Positions 10,375-17,428 of a DNA stretch of 64,000 bases are shown here, in pieces. A program made the translations under genes and the position numbers. The DNA comes from Staphylococcus schweitzeri. GTDB taxonomy: Bacteria; Bacillota; Bacilli; Staphylococcales; Staphylococcaceae. The DNA lies in assembly GCF_002902405.1 (NCBI RefSeq), contig NZ_PPQS01000044.1, positions 59,759 to 123,758 on the forward strand. The letters run 5' to 3'. How positions within the stretch are numbered: position 1 is the first letter of the stretch; each line of letters starts with the position of its first letter. The notes beneath the pieces were generated by a model. It had not been told where the DNA came from and ran no database searches. It saw nothing but the letters and a program-made list of their open reading frames with translations.

Positions 10375-10479
10375 TTATGGTTATCCCGGTTTTATGGTGA
10401 AGATAAATCTTTAGAAGGATCAATTTGCGTATTAGATTGTTCAGAATTAATTGATAATGATTTGAACATAAAGGTTTAA
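10375..10479 (+). pseudogene. possible gene remnant, origin uncertain
   Basis: The gap 10227-10610 holds no credible gene. A 34-codon open stretch without a start contains protein-like sequence (SRFYGEDKSLEG, then ICVLDCSELIDND) between in-frame stops. In the same frame upstream SPFDLS precedes a stop, and a shifted frame downstream reads LLKGSTLYFD. Composition and word pattern look coding. It faintly recalls the cyclase/kynurenine formamidase family (FYGE ... VLD), but I cannot support an assignment. Confidence 0.25.
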
Positions 10480-10551
10480 TCGATATATTAAATACCAATA
10501 TAAAATTACTTAAAGGTTCAACACTATATTTTGATTGATGCAAAATTAAAA

Positions 10552-10612
10552 AATGCTTTATCCAGTTTGGGATGTGTGATTGTCACTTTACTGAATAAAG
10601 CATTATTTTTTT
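10552..10612. terminator. bidirectional terminator at the crcB2 3' end
   Basis: AATGCTTTATCCAG (10552-10565) pairs with CTGAATAAAGCATT (10591-10604), with T-runs on both strands. It ends the minus-strand crcB operon. Confidence 0.75.
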
Positions 10613-10964
10613 AAATATGAAAACCGATATAACAGGCAATAAATCCGATAATAAATTGTAAAAGTGAATAATTGATAAAATGTGTTAACCTAAGCTTAGG
10701 GTGCAACATTAATGTAAGCTCTTTTGCTAACGTTGAAAATGTTGTAAGTCCACCTAAAAATCCTGAAACAAAAAGAGCAGATAACCACGTGTTTGAAATT
10801 GCCATTCCCATTATTAGTCCGATGAGAAAGCTACCAATGAGGTTTACAATAAGCGTTGGGATTGGCAATGGTGATGCAAATTTAGCATTACAATAATCTG
10901 TTAATGCACCTCTAACAACTGCACCAAAGCCGCCACCAATCATAACTAATAATGTAGATATCAT
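10611..10964 (-). CDS. crcB2: fluoride channel subunit CrcB/Fluc (second copy)
   Basis: This is a 117-residue, four-helix small membrane protein of the Fluc/CrcB family, which exports fluoride passively. It has [10 protein letters not shown] at the first helix, NLIGSFLIG and [11 protein letters not shown], the latter containing the central phenylalanine and pore region. The ATG at 10964 has a good GGAGGTG SD located inside the end of crcB1. The start overlaps the crcB1 stop as ATGA. The paired copies probably form antiparallel dual-topology dimers as in other Gram-positives. Confidence 0.93.
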   Translation of the reverse strand: MISTLLVMIGGGFGAVVRGALTDYCNAKFASPLPIPTLIVNLIGSFLIGLIMGMAISNTWLSALFVSGFLGGLTTFSTLAKELTLMLHPKLRLTHFINYSLLQFIIGFIACYIGFHI

Positions 10965-11326
10965 GATATGGCACCTCCAGCTTTCATACCACAATGACAT
11001 AATAAGATGCCTAGAACATAACTTGTTACGGCATATAATAGCAATGTTACAAATTGCTGATGATCAAACATATGTACTAATTCGATTTGAAATGTTGAAA
11101 AAGTCGTTAACGCACCTAAAAATCCTGTTGTAATTGCTTTTTTTAATGTTGGACGATTTTTAAAAAAAGAAATGGAAAAAGTAGTTAAAAATCCCATAAC
11201 AAATGCGCCTAATAAATTCGTAACAAAAGTACCAGCAGGAAATGAACCAGATACATTAAGAAATGAAATTAGGTAACGTAAAAGTGCGCCTAAAGCACCA
11301 CCTATAAAAATATATACATATTGCAA
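10961..11326 (-). CDS. crcB1: fluoride channel subunit CrcB/Fluc (first copy)
   Basis: The 121-residue Fluc protein carries [20 protein letters not shown] and [13 protein letters not shown], with four predicted helices. The start is TTG at 11326, preceded by GAGGTG with 6-base spacing. Upstream in-frame codons exist but would translate a structured leader (see the hairpin at 11363-11420). Its stop overlaps the crcB2 start by four bases, so the two subunits are translationally coupled, consistent with a heterodimeric channel. Confidence 0.92.
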   Translation of the reverse strand: MQYVYIFIGGALGALLRYLISFLNVSGSFPAGTFVTNLLGAFVMGFLTTFSISFFKNRPTLKKAITTGFLGALTTFSTFQIELVHMFDHQQFVTLLLYAVTSYVLGILLCHCGMKAGGAIS

Positions 11327-11362
11327 TTGATTCACCTCGAATGATAAAGTTTTGTCTTTAAT

Positions 11363-11420
11363 CAAAAATGAGGTTTTGACAAAGTTGCGATTATAAAAAA
11401 TCACGCTATTGCCAAACCTC
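11363..11420 (-). ncRNA. structured 5' leader hairpin of crcB1-crcB2
   Basis: On the minus strand GAGGTTTGGCAA pairs with TTGTCAAAACCTC over about 12 pairs, with an inner GCG-GATT/AATCGC pairing. CATTTTTG follows the stem, which gives it a terminator-like shape, roughly 40 bases before the crcB1 start. It lacks the hallmarks of the crcB-motif fluoride riboswitch. It may be an attenuator. Confidence 0.45.
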
Positions 11421-11563
11421 AATATAGTTATATCATGATGTCTATAATTATACAGTAATGATGTATAAATTTTATGAAGCATTGGTATTTTGTTATAAGC
11501 CAATGGTATTTACTTTGATGTTAAATTAAATTTAAATTCATATAAATGTTTTTGTGATGTGAC

Positions 11564-11866
11564 TTAAATTAAGCCAAATGTATGAACGATTGAAAAAATA
11601 TGAACTAAAATTACAATTAAAATAATCCATGGTAAACTTTTACTGGCAACTCTAATCCAATCAGCATCAGGTTTTAATGCTTTTATTGATCGATCTGCAA
11701 AAATAATCGCCAAAATAAGAATGATTGAATTCACAACACTGCAGAAGAATATTAATTTTATGAATGAATTAAAAAATCCACTTAGAAAAACATTATTTGT
11801 ATTAAAGAAAAAGCTTAAAATAATCATTAAGCTAGAAAAGTAAAAGTGTTTTTTTGAACGAGACAT
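11564..11866 (-). CDS. small integral membrane protein, unknown function
   Basis: The 100-residue protein has three hydrophobic segments (about residues 8-30, 33-56 and 76-98), separated by a charged loop DRSIKALKPDADWIRVASK. The ATG at 11866 is preceded by a strong AGGAGG. I do not recognise a family. It is transcribed towards the crcB operon, with about 240 bases between them including the crcB leader. It lies divergent from the transaldolase gene. Confidence 0.6.
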   Translation of the reverse strand: MSRSKKHFYFSSLMIILSFFFNTNNVFLSGFFNSFIKLIFFCSVVNSIILILAIIFADRSIKALKPDADWIRVASKSLPWIILIVILVHIFSIVHTFGLI

Positions 11867-11940
11867 GCTTGACCTCCTGGATGGTTATCATTTACATATC
11901 GTATCATAAACAAACACAAAACAATAGTTTAAATACTATC

Positions 11941-11969
11941 TTGACACAATGTTGCAAAAGTAATTTATT
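11941..11969 (+). promoter_or_regulatory. predicted promoter of the transaldolase-family gene
   Basis: TTGACA (11941-11946), a 17-base spacer, then TTTATT (11964-11969). The -35 matches the consensus exactly; the -10 is weak. Confidence 0.35.
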
Positions 11970-12124
11970 TATTTTCTAGGCAAAAAATTAGCTATATATT
12001 ATAAAAGCGTGATATAAATGTTTTATATAACAAAGAAATAAAAATCATTTTATACAAATGGTAGTAAGAAAAAGACATGCAGATGTTGTTAAAATTTTAA
12101 TAATAACCAAGGAGGCTATATTAT

Positions 12125-12838
12125 ATGGCTAAACTAAATGTTGAAGTATTTGCAGATGGTGCAGATATTGAAGAAATGAAAGCAGCTTATAAAAATAAGC
12201 AAGTGGATGGTTTTACTACTAATCCAAGTTTAATGGCAAAAGCAGGTGTTACAGATTATAAAGCATTTGCTGAAGAAGCTGTGAAAGAAATTCCAGATGC
12301 ATCTATTTCATTCGAAGTATTTGCTGATGATTTAGAAACAATGGAAAAAGAAGCAGCTATTTTAAAACAATATGGTGACAATGTTTTTGTTAAAATTCCA
12401 ATTGTTAATACAAAAGGTGAGTCAACAATTCCATTAATTAAAAAACTTTCAGCTGACAATGTAAGATTAAATGTAACTGCGGTATACACTATCGAACAAG
12501 TTAAAGAAATTACAGAAGCTGTAACTGAAGGTGTACCAACGTATGTTTCAGTATTTGCAGGACGAATTGCAGATACAGGTGTTGATCCATTACCATTAAT
12601 GAAAGAGGCAGTGAAAATTACACACAGCAAAGCAGGCGTTAAATTATTATGGGCAAGTTGCCGTGAATTATTTAATGTTATTCAAGCTGATGAAATTGGT
12701 GCAGACATTATTACATGCCCAGCAGATGTTGTTAAAAAAGTTAATACAAACTTAGGTCGCGATATTAATGAATTACCAGTAGACACTGTTAAAGGCTTTG
12801 CAAAAGATATTCAAAGTTCAGGACTTTCAATTTTATAA
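12125..12838 (+). CDS. tal: transaldolase family protein (TalC/FSA type)
   Basis: The 237-residue single-domain class I aldolase belongs to the small transaldolase/fructose-6-phosphate aldolase group. The Schiff-base lysine is K90 in NVFVKIPIV. TTNPSLMAK near the N-terminus and VSVFAGRIADTG further on are typical. It would act in the pentose phosphate pathway, exchanging dihydroxyacetone units. The ATG follows AAGGAGG with good spacing. It is monocistronic with a strong terminator, and the sequence is well conserved. Whether it is a true transaldolase or an aldolase cannot be settled from sequence alone. Confidence 0.9.
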   Translation: MAKLNVEVFADGADIEEMKAAYKNKQVDGFTTNPSLMAKAGVTDYKAFAEEAVKEIPDASISFEVFADDLETMEKEAAILKQYGDNVFVKIPIVNTKGESTIPLIKKLSADNVRLNVTAVYTIEQVKEITEAVTEGVPTYVSVFAGRIADTGVDPLPLMKEAVKITHSKAGVKLLWASCRELFNVIQADEIGADIITCPADVVKKVNTNLGRDINELPVDTVKGFAKDIQSSGLSIL

Positions 12839-12850
12839 TATAAAACACAT

Positions 12851-12886
12851 AAAAATCCCCATAGGCATTGTGCTTATGGGGGTTTT
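12851..12886 (+). terminator. terminator after tal
   Basis: AAAATCCCCATAGGCA pairs with TGCTTATGGGGGTTTT across a 3-base loop; T-rich 3' side. Confidence 0.8.
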
Positions 12887-12978
12887 CAATTGATGCGAAT
12901 TTATAGTTTTATTTAAATAGTTAAATAATATACTAAGAGAAGGGCGGACTGAAATGATATTTTTACAAAATTTATTTC

Positions 12979-13101
12979 GATGTCCCACCCCAACTTGCAC
13001 ATTATCGTAAGCTGACTTTTCGTCAGCTTCTGTGTTGGGGCCCCACCCCAACCTGCATTTTTTGTAGAATTTCTTTTCGAAATTCTCTATGTTGGGGCCC
13101 C
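12979..13101. repeat. STAR repeat cluster (two cores)
   Basis: Two GC-rich cores, TGTGTTGGGGCCCC (13031-13044) and TATGTTGGGGCCCC (13088-13101), match the S. aureus STAR consensus TNTGTTGNGGCCCN and lie 57 bases apart. A related CCCACCCCAACTTGCA stretch begins the unit. The spacers hold hairpins: AAGCTGAC with its complement before the first core, AGAATTTC with its complement before the second. The function of STAR elements is unknown; copy number varies between strains. A 105-codon minus-strand frame across this repeat is not a gene. Confidence 0.85.
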
Positions 13102-13354
13102 TGACTAGAATTGAAAAAAGCTTGTAACAAGCACATTTTCGTTCAGTCAACTACTGCTAATATAACATTTTAGAGGATAGGACATTGATTTATGTCCTAA
13201 ACTTCTTTTTGGAATTTATATAATTACAGACGGTAAAATGGACAATAACATATGGAAAGTCATCTATTAATACTTTGCTATAAGATTGCTTTTATGATGC
13301 GAATTTCAAAATAAATAAATATTTATCATTTTATAAAGCTGAATGATTTTAAGA

Positions 13355-13975
13355 TTAAATAGCTAAGAAGTTATTTATAAAATGTATTAAAATTGGTACT
13401 TCTAATCGTTTTGTTTTCAAGTAACTATAGCCAAAAATTAAACCCGAATAAAAATAAGGTAAATATCCTATCCAAGATTCGGATTCATGCAATGATGCAA
13501 AAACTAGACTGGACACAATTAACCCTATAAACAAATGTTTTCTAAAAATGACTCTTATTATAATGCCTCGAAAAATAATTTCCTCTACAATTGCAGGGAT
13601 AATGGCAATTGTGAATATAGAAATATATAATGGAGTATTTTGTAATTCATGATCTAATTCTTGTTCATTGGTTGGTACGTCATGAAAATGTAAGTACAGA
13701 TTATCTAATCCATATATTAAAAGTGTGCCACAGATAATATAAATAATTTGAGACAAAGTTAATTTTTCTAAAGAGAGTAAATTTATTTTGAATATTTTCA
13801 TCATAATAATACCTATCAATACAATAAAGACACTATAAAATAACTTAGAATCACTGACAACAAACCCTATTAGTAGGATGAGGATAATGAACAAGCTTTT
13901 GATTAGATTCAGGAAATAATTTCCTTTAACAACCGATAAATCATCGTAAAAGAATTGATTGAATTTTTTAAACAT
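13355..13975 (-). CDS. CPBP (CAAX/Abi) family intramembrane metalloprotease homologue
   Basis: The 206-residue polytopic protein has about six hydrophobic segments. It carries the CPBP motifs: EEIIFRG (the EExxxR glutamate-arginine motif), FASLHE (FxxxH) and a late HFINN. All expected catalytic residues are present, so proteolytic activity is possible. Staphylococcal relatives act in cell-wall regulation (SpdC/LyrA) or peptide processing (MroQ); which role this one has is unknown. SD AGGAG with 9-base spacing precedes the ATG. It is transcribed towards the STAR cluster. sagB, whose known partner is a different CPBP protein, lies 2.4 kb away. Confidence 0.85.
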   Translation of the reverse strand: MFKKFNQFFYDDLSVVKGNYFLNLIKSLFIILILLIGFVVSDSKLFYSVFIVLIGIIMMKIFKINLLSLEKLTLSQIIYIICGTLLIYGLDNLYLHFHDVPTNEQELDHELQNTPLYISIFTIAIIPAIVEEIIFRGIIIRVIFRKHLFIGLIVSSLVFASLHESESWIGYLPYFYSGLIFGYSYLKTKRLEVPILIHFINNFLAI

Positions 13976-14161
13976 AACTTATTTCTCCTAAATTATAAAA
14001 TTTCATTAGATTTATGTGTTTCCTTAAAACTATATTTATTATATGAAAAATACAAATGCATTTAAAGGCACTTTAAATCTTCAAACGTAATAGTATATGT
14101 CTTATTCGATTTTGTACCTTCTTACTAACATAAAAGAATTTATATAGCGAATTTTGTAGAT

Positions 14162-14190
14162 TTGACGCTCACATTTCTGTAAAATATATA
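14162..14190 (+). promoter_or_regulatory. predicted promoter of the 147-residue membrane protein
   Basis: TTGACG (14162-14167), a 17-base spacer, then TATATA (14185-14190). A short AAAATACAA/TTGTATTTT hairpin (14190-14219) lies at the predicted transcript start. Confidence 0.45.
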
Positions 14191-14259
14191 AAATACAATG
14201 TAATTTGACTTTGTATTTTAATATTAGGTCAAAAAATCAAAGGAGAGAAATCCTTAACT

Positions 14260-14703
14260 ATGAGTAAAAAATTGTTTGATAAAAAAGTAAAAAAGCAATT
14301 GTGGTTTTTAAATAAAAAAGAAAAACATGATTTAGATCAACATTTGGCATCAATCTCAGAATCTGACAATGTAAATGTAAACAAGCCAATTACATATGCT
14401 AATGCTTATTTACGTCAATACATTTTTGAAGATAAAGATGCGAAAAGCTATAGTATGTTTTTAATATTAGTTATGATGATTTTTGCGTATGTTGCATTAC
14501 TGGGCATTTTCTTATTTGGATTAATAACTAGCCTATCAGGAATGCAATTCTTCGTTAATCCAAAGGTGGATTTATCGACAACAGTTGTTATATTTACTAT
14601 CATTGGGGCGATTTTATTAATGTTTGTCAGCATTTATTTTATTAAAATCGCAACATCATACTTCACTAAGAAATTGCTAGAACTTAAATTTAATTCTAAA
14701 TAA
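14260..14703 (+). CDS. two-helix membrane protein with HAAS-like N-terminus
   Basis: The 147-residue protein has a cytoplasmic helical N-terminus (about 1-60) whose start, SKKLFDKKVKKQLWFLNKKEKHD, vaguely resembles HAAS/DUF1700 signalling domains. Two transmembrane helices follow (about 67-89 and 105-130). Function is unknown. An AAAGGAG lies upstream with rather long spacing. The stop overlaps the 3' end of the convergent ComK-like gene by 8 bases, so the two transcripts would be antisense at their ends. Confidence 0.6.
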   Translation: MSKKLFDKKVKKQLWFLNKKEKHDLDQHLASISESDNVNVNKPITYANAYLRQYIFEDKDAKSYSMFLILVMMIFAYVALLGIFLFGLITSLSGMQFFVNPKVDLSTTVVIFTIIGAILLMFVSIYFIKIATSYFTKKLLELKFNSK

Positions 14704-15133
14704 TATGTTCAATAAAATGTTTTAGCGCTAGACTTTCATGACATTTTTTCGATATAAGGGAAAATGGCTCGTCAACTTCTAAAGTAATGCCTTTCTTAAA
14801 GTGTATTAAAGTTGAATCATTTTTAGCGGTCATACCGATAATATAGTGTGCATTGATATAAATTTGTATCGGTGCACGCTTTTGTTTTATAGGGAAAAGT
14901 ATCACTTTTTGGTCAAGGTAAATAGGAATTAATTTATTAATATTTAGTAGGTTTTTAGCGGTTTCAATTTGTAATTCTGGTGTTTTTAAATGAAGTTTTG
15001 CATAATATGCGACTAATTTGTTTATTGAAATAGGAAGATGATAATTATAGTTTAGGAAAACACAATCTGTTTTAATGTGATTCGATGATGCAGTTTTGAT
15101 ATAAAGTAAATGTTTAGTAGAAATAACTTGCAA
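14696..15133 (-). CDS. ComK-like regulator downstream of sigS
   Basis: The 145-residue protein aligns by eye with the central part of Bacillus ComK. DCVFLNYNYHLPI matches its DCVF region, IPIYLDQKVILFPIK matches PIMVDPSNQIFLFPT, and IHFKKGITLEV matches VTFSNGKTMEL. It lacks the long C-terminal part of ComK. The start is TTG at 15133, with AAAGGAG 7 bases before. It follows sigS by 13 bases and is probably in the same operon. It may be the gene called ecfX or comK2 in S. aureus, but I am not certain of the name. A DNA-binding competence or stress role is inferred. Confidence 0.7.
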   Translation of the reverse strand: MQVISTKHLLYIKTASSNHIKTDCVFLNYNYHLPISINKLVAYYAKLHLKTPELQIETAKNLLNINKLIPIYLDQKVILFPIKQKRAPIQIYINAHYIIGMTAKNDSTLIHFKKGITLEVDEPFSLISKKCHESLALKHFIEHII

Positions 15134-15146
15134 ATAGATTACTCCT

Positions 15147-15623
15147 TTAAAGCTGATTAAAAATTTGATAGCATTTACGCTTAACAGATACCTTGATTAA
15201 TTTAATTGTTGACTTTGATAATGACATGAATTTAGCAATTTCGTATTGCTTATATCCGTCAAGATATAGATTCAGCCATTGTCTTTCTCTACAATTCAAA
15301 ACCTTACATATGTCTTGTAAATATAATTCGAAGTCACTACAATATACAGGTTGTTCTAATAATATTGATGAATTGTGTTCTAATAAAATCACATCATTTA
15401 AACGATTTTGTTGGCGAAATAAGTCAATAAGATAAAAATTTAAGCGTAAGAATAAAAATGAAGATAAAGAATGGTTGACTGAGGGTTTATATATTTGACT
15501 CAATTCCCACATTTTTATTAAAAGTAGTTGATAAAACTCATCATAATTATACTTAATGTTATATTTTTTTAAAAGATGGTGAATGATTTTGTGGTGCTCT
15601 TTAAATACATCATTAAATTCCAA
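15147..15623 (-). CDS. sigS: ECF-like sigma factor SigS
   Basis: The 158-residue sigma-70-like protein has a region 2 core (DEFYQLLLIKMWELSQ, then LRLNFYLIDLFRQQN, about 28-73) and a region 4 helix-turn-helix (LDGYKQYEIAKFMSLS, about 121-136). SigS responds to cell-wall and DNA stress in S. aureus. I choose TTG at 15623: the preceding ATG at 15638 has no SD, whereas GGAG lies 8 bases before the TTG, and S. aureus SigS begins at this point. The sequence differs at many positions from the S. aureus protein I remember, suggesting a divergent allele or sister species. Confidence 0.85.
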   Translation of the reverse strand: MEFNDVFKEHHKIIHHLLKKYNIKYNYDEFYQLLLIKMWELSQIYKPSVNHSLSSFLFLRLNFYLIDLFRQQNRLNDVILLEHNSSILLEQPVYCSDFELYLQDICKVLNCRERQWLNLYLDGYKQYEIAKFMSLSKSTIKLIKVSVKRKCYQIFNQL

Positions 15624-15822
15624 ATTATATATCTCCATGCTACACGTATAGCGAAATATTTCCGGATAAAATGATAATAGAGTATTTTTGAAAATTATTC
15701 ATTTGCGTAATCGCTAATTTAAGTGTTAAATAGAAGACATAAGTAATTAAATTAATGTGATTTGATATATCATTACTTTGCTATATAGTAAATTGAACAA
15801 AATTTGTAATCGGGAGGTAACA

Positions 15823-16047
15823 ATGGATTACGCACATTTAAATTTAGAACATTTTTTCGCACGAAACGATGATTTAGATGTTATAAGAGATCGTGCTGAT
15901 TTCGTGATGATAAATAATTTTAATAATGAAATGATGTATCGTGATGGTCAAATAGAGGGTACAATTGATTTAAACCAGTATTATTATAAAAATAGATCAA
16001 ATGCTGCCAGCTTTATCATGATGGATTATAAAAAAGAAACTAAATAA
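15823..16047 (+). CDS. 74-residue protein of unknown function
   Basis: This is a small acidic, soluble, Asn/Tyr/Met-rich protein (MDYAHLNLEHFFARN ...) with no signal peptide or membrane helix. The ATG at 15823 follows a strong GGGAGG with 5-base spacing, so it is well supported as translated; the longer frame from 15778 lacks an SD. It is divergent from sigS, with the intervening 200 bases likely carrying both promoters. I recognise no family. It could be a co-regulated partner of the sigS locus, but nothing shows that directly. Confidence 0.65.
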   Translation: MDYAHLNLEHFFARNDDLDVIRDRADFVMINNFNNEMMYRDGQIEGTIDLNQYYYKNRSNAASFIMMDYKKETK

Positions 16048-16323
16048 TAATAGATAGCTAAAAGCAAGTTATAGAATTGCTTAACGTATTATTAGTATCC
16101 TTACTAAAATTTTAAAAAGTTTTATAAAAAAATTACGTCAGTGATGTATAAAAATGAGGTTGCTTATGTTTATGAATCGTTTAAAACGTTTCATTTACAT
16201 TACTGTTTATTTATGAATATGTAACAAAGCATAGATAAAATTGTTAAACGGTTTTAATAATGTTAAACTTTATTATCGTAGTCAAACTGAATGTATAACA
16301 ACAATGACCTAAGAGGTGTGGAT

Positions 16324-17181
16324 ATGAATAAACACAAGAAAGGTTCTATTTTTGGAATAATAGGACTTGTTGTCATATTTGCTGTTGTCTCATTTTTATT
16401 TTTCTCAATGATATCAGACCAGATATTTTTCAAACATGTTAAATCAGACATTAAGATTGAAAAGTTAAATGTTACATTAAACGATGCAGCAAAGAAACAA
16501 ATAAACAATTATACGAGTCAACAGGTATCAAATAAAAAGAATGATGCATGGAGAGATGCATCTGCAACTGAAATTAAAAGTGCAATGAATAGTGGTAGCT
16601 TTATTGATGATAAAAAGCAAAAATATCAATTCCTAGATTTATCTAAGTATCAAGGGATTGATAAAAATAGAATTAAACGTATGCTAGTAGACAGACCAAC
16701 GTTATTGAAACATACGGATGATTTCTTAAAAGCCGCTAAAGATAAGCACGTTAATGAAGTTTATTTAATTTCACATGCATTATTAGAAACTGGCGCTGTT
16801 AAAAGTGAATTAGCTAATGGAGTGGAAATAGACGGAAAAAAATATTACAATTTCTACGGCGTAGGGGCACTTGATAAAGATCCAATCAAAACAGGTGCTG
16901 AATATGCTAAAAAGCATGGTTGGGATACACCTGAAAAGGCTATTTCAGGCGGTGCTGATTTCATTCATAAACACTTCTTATCAAGCACAGATCAAAATAC
17001 ATTATATAGTATGAGATGGAATCCTAAAAATCCAGGGGAACATCAATATGCTACTGATATTAAGTGGGCAGAAAGTAATGCAACAATTATCGCTGACTTT
17101 TATAAGAACATGAAGACAGAAGGTAAATACTTTAAATACTTTGTGTATAAAGATGATAGCAAACATTTAAACAAACAATAA
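16324..17181 (+). CDS. sagB: membrane-anchored N-acetylglucosaminidase SagB
   Basis: SagB is a 284-residue glucosaminidase that cuts nascent peptidoglycan strands and sets glycan length, acting outside the membrane. It has one N-terminal transmembrane helix (residues about 9-31). The GH73-type domain has catalytic E155 in SHALLETGAVKSELA, then YYNFYGVGA and a late WAESNATIIADFY. The ATG at 16324 follows AGAGGTG; the frame from 16291 is rejected. In S. aureus it works with the CPBP-type protein SpdC, encoded elsewhere. It is monocistronic with a strong terminator. Confidence 0.95.
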   Translation: MNKHKKGSIFGIIGLVVIFAVVSFLFFSMISDQIFFKHVKSDIKIEKLNVTLNDAAKKQINNYTSQQVSNKKNDAWRDASATEIKSAMNSGSFIDDKKQKYQFLDLSKYQGIDKNRIKRMLVDRPTLLKHTDDFLKAAKDKHVNEVYLISHALLETGAVKSELANGVEIDGKKYYNFYGVGALDKDPIKTGAEYAKKHGWDTPEKAISGGADFIHKHFLSSTDQNTLYSMRWNPKNPGEHQYATDIKWAESNATIIADFYKNMKTEGKYFKYFVYKDDSKHLNKQ

Positions 17182-17220
17182 TTTAATAAGGGATAAGTCA
17201 TAATCTGACTTGCTCCATTA

Positions 17221-17265
17221 CAAAAATACGCTTTCTATCTCAATGAAGTAGAAAGCGTATTTTTG
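17221..17265. terminator. bidirectional terminator between sagB and the ars locus
   Basis: A 17-bp perfect stem (17221-17237 with 17249-17265) with an 11-base loop; the arms end in A5/T5 so it works on both strands. Confidence 0.85.
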
Positions 17266-17320
17266 TTCTTGAAAATAAAGTTTTTGAGCCATTTCCTTGA
17301 TATTTGCTATTATTGAACCT

Positions 17321-17428
17321 TTATTTTGATTTAAAATTTCCGGTTGCAATTTAAATCTTGTCTCTCACTAGTTGAAATTTTGACCAAGACTTATCTACAG
17401 GGTCATTAAATCCCCAGTTTTCCTTTTT
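17321..17428 (-). pseudogene. arsC: decayed C-terminal remnant of arsenate reductase arsC
   Basis: Directly after the arsB stop, on the same strand, 25 codons read [20 protein letters not shown] then VRDKI. After an in-frame stop (17351-17353) the frame continues IATGNFKSK, then stops. This matches the C-terminus of staphylococcal thioredoxin-linked ArsC as I remember it (KKEHWGFDDPAGKEWSEFQ, then RVRDEIKLAIEKFKLR), residue for residue, with the stop replacing a lysine. The first roughly 95 codons, including the P-loop and redox cysteines, are missing. This is the expected arsC position in an arsRBC operon. Confidence 0.75.

Noticed and set aside
10310..10543. A 77-codon minus-strand frame between the aldo/keto reductase and crcB2
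   Set aside because: No SD and no protein-like pattern; the opposite strand looks more like a decayed gene.
11363..11420. Fluoride riboswitch upstream of crcB1
   Set aside because: The expected crcB-motif core words are absent; reported only as an unexplained leader hairpin.
12833..13150. A 105-codon minus-strand frame across the STAR cluster
   Set aside because: Its protein merely reads through STAR repeats and the tal terminator; repeated Gly/Pro/Asn words reflect the DNA repeat, and no SD is present.
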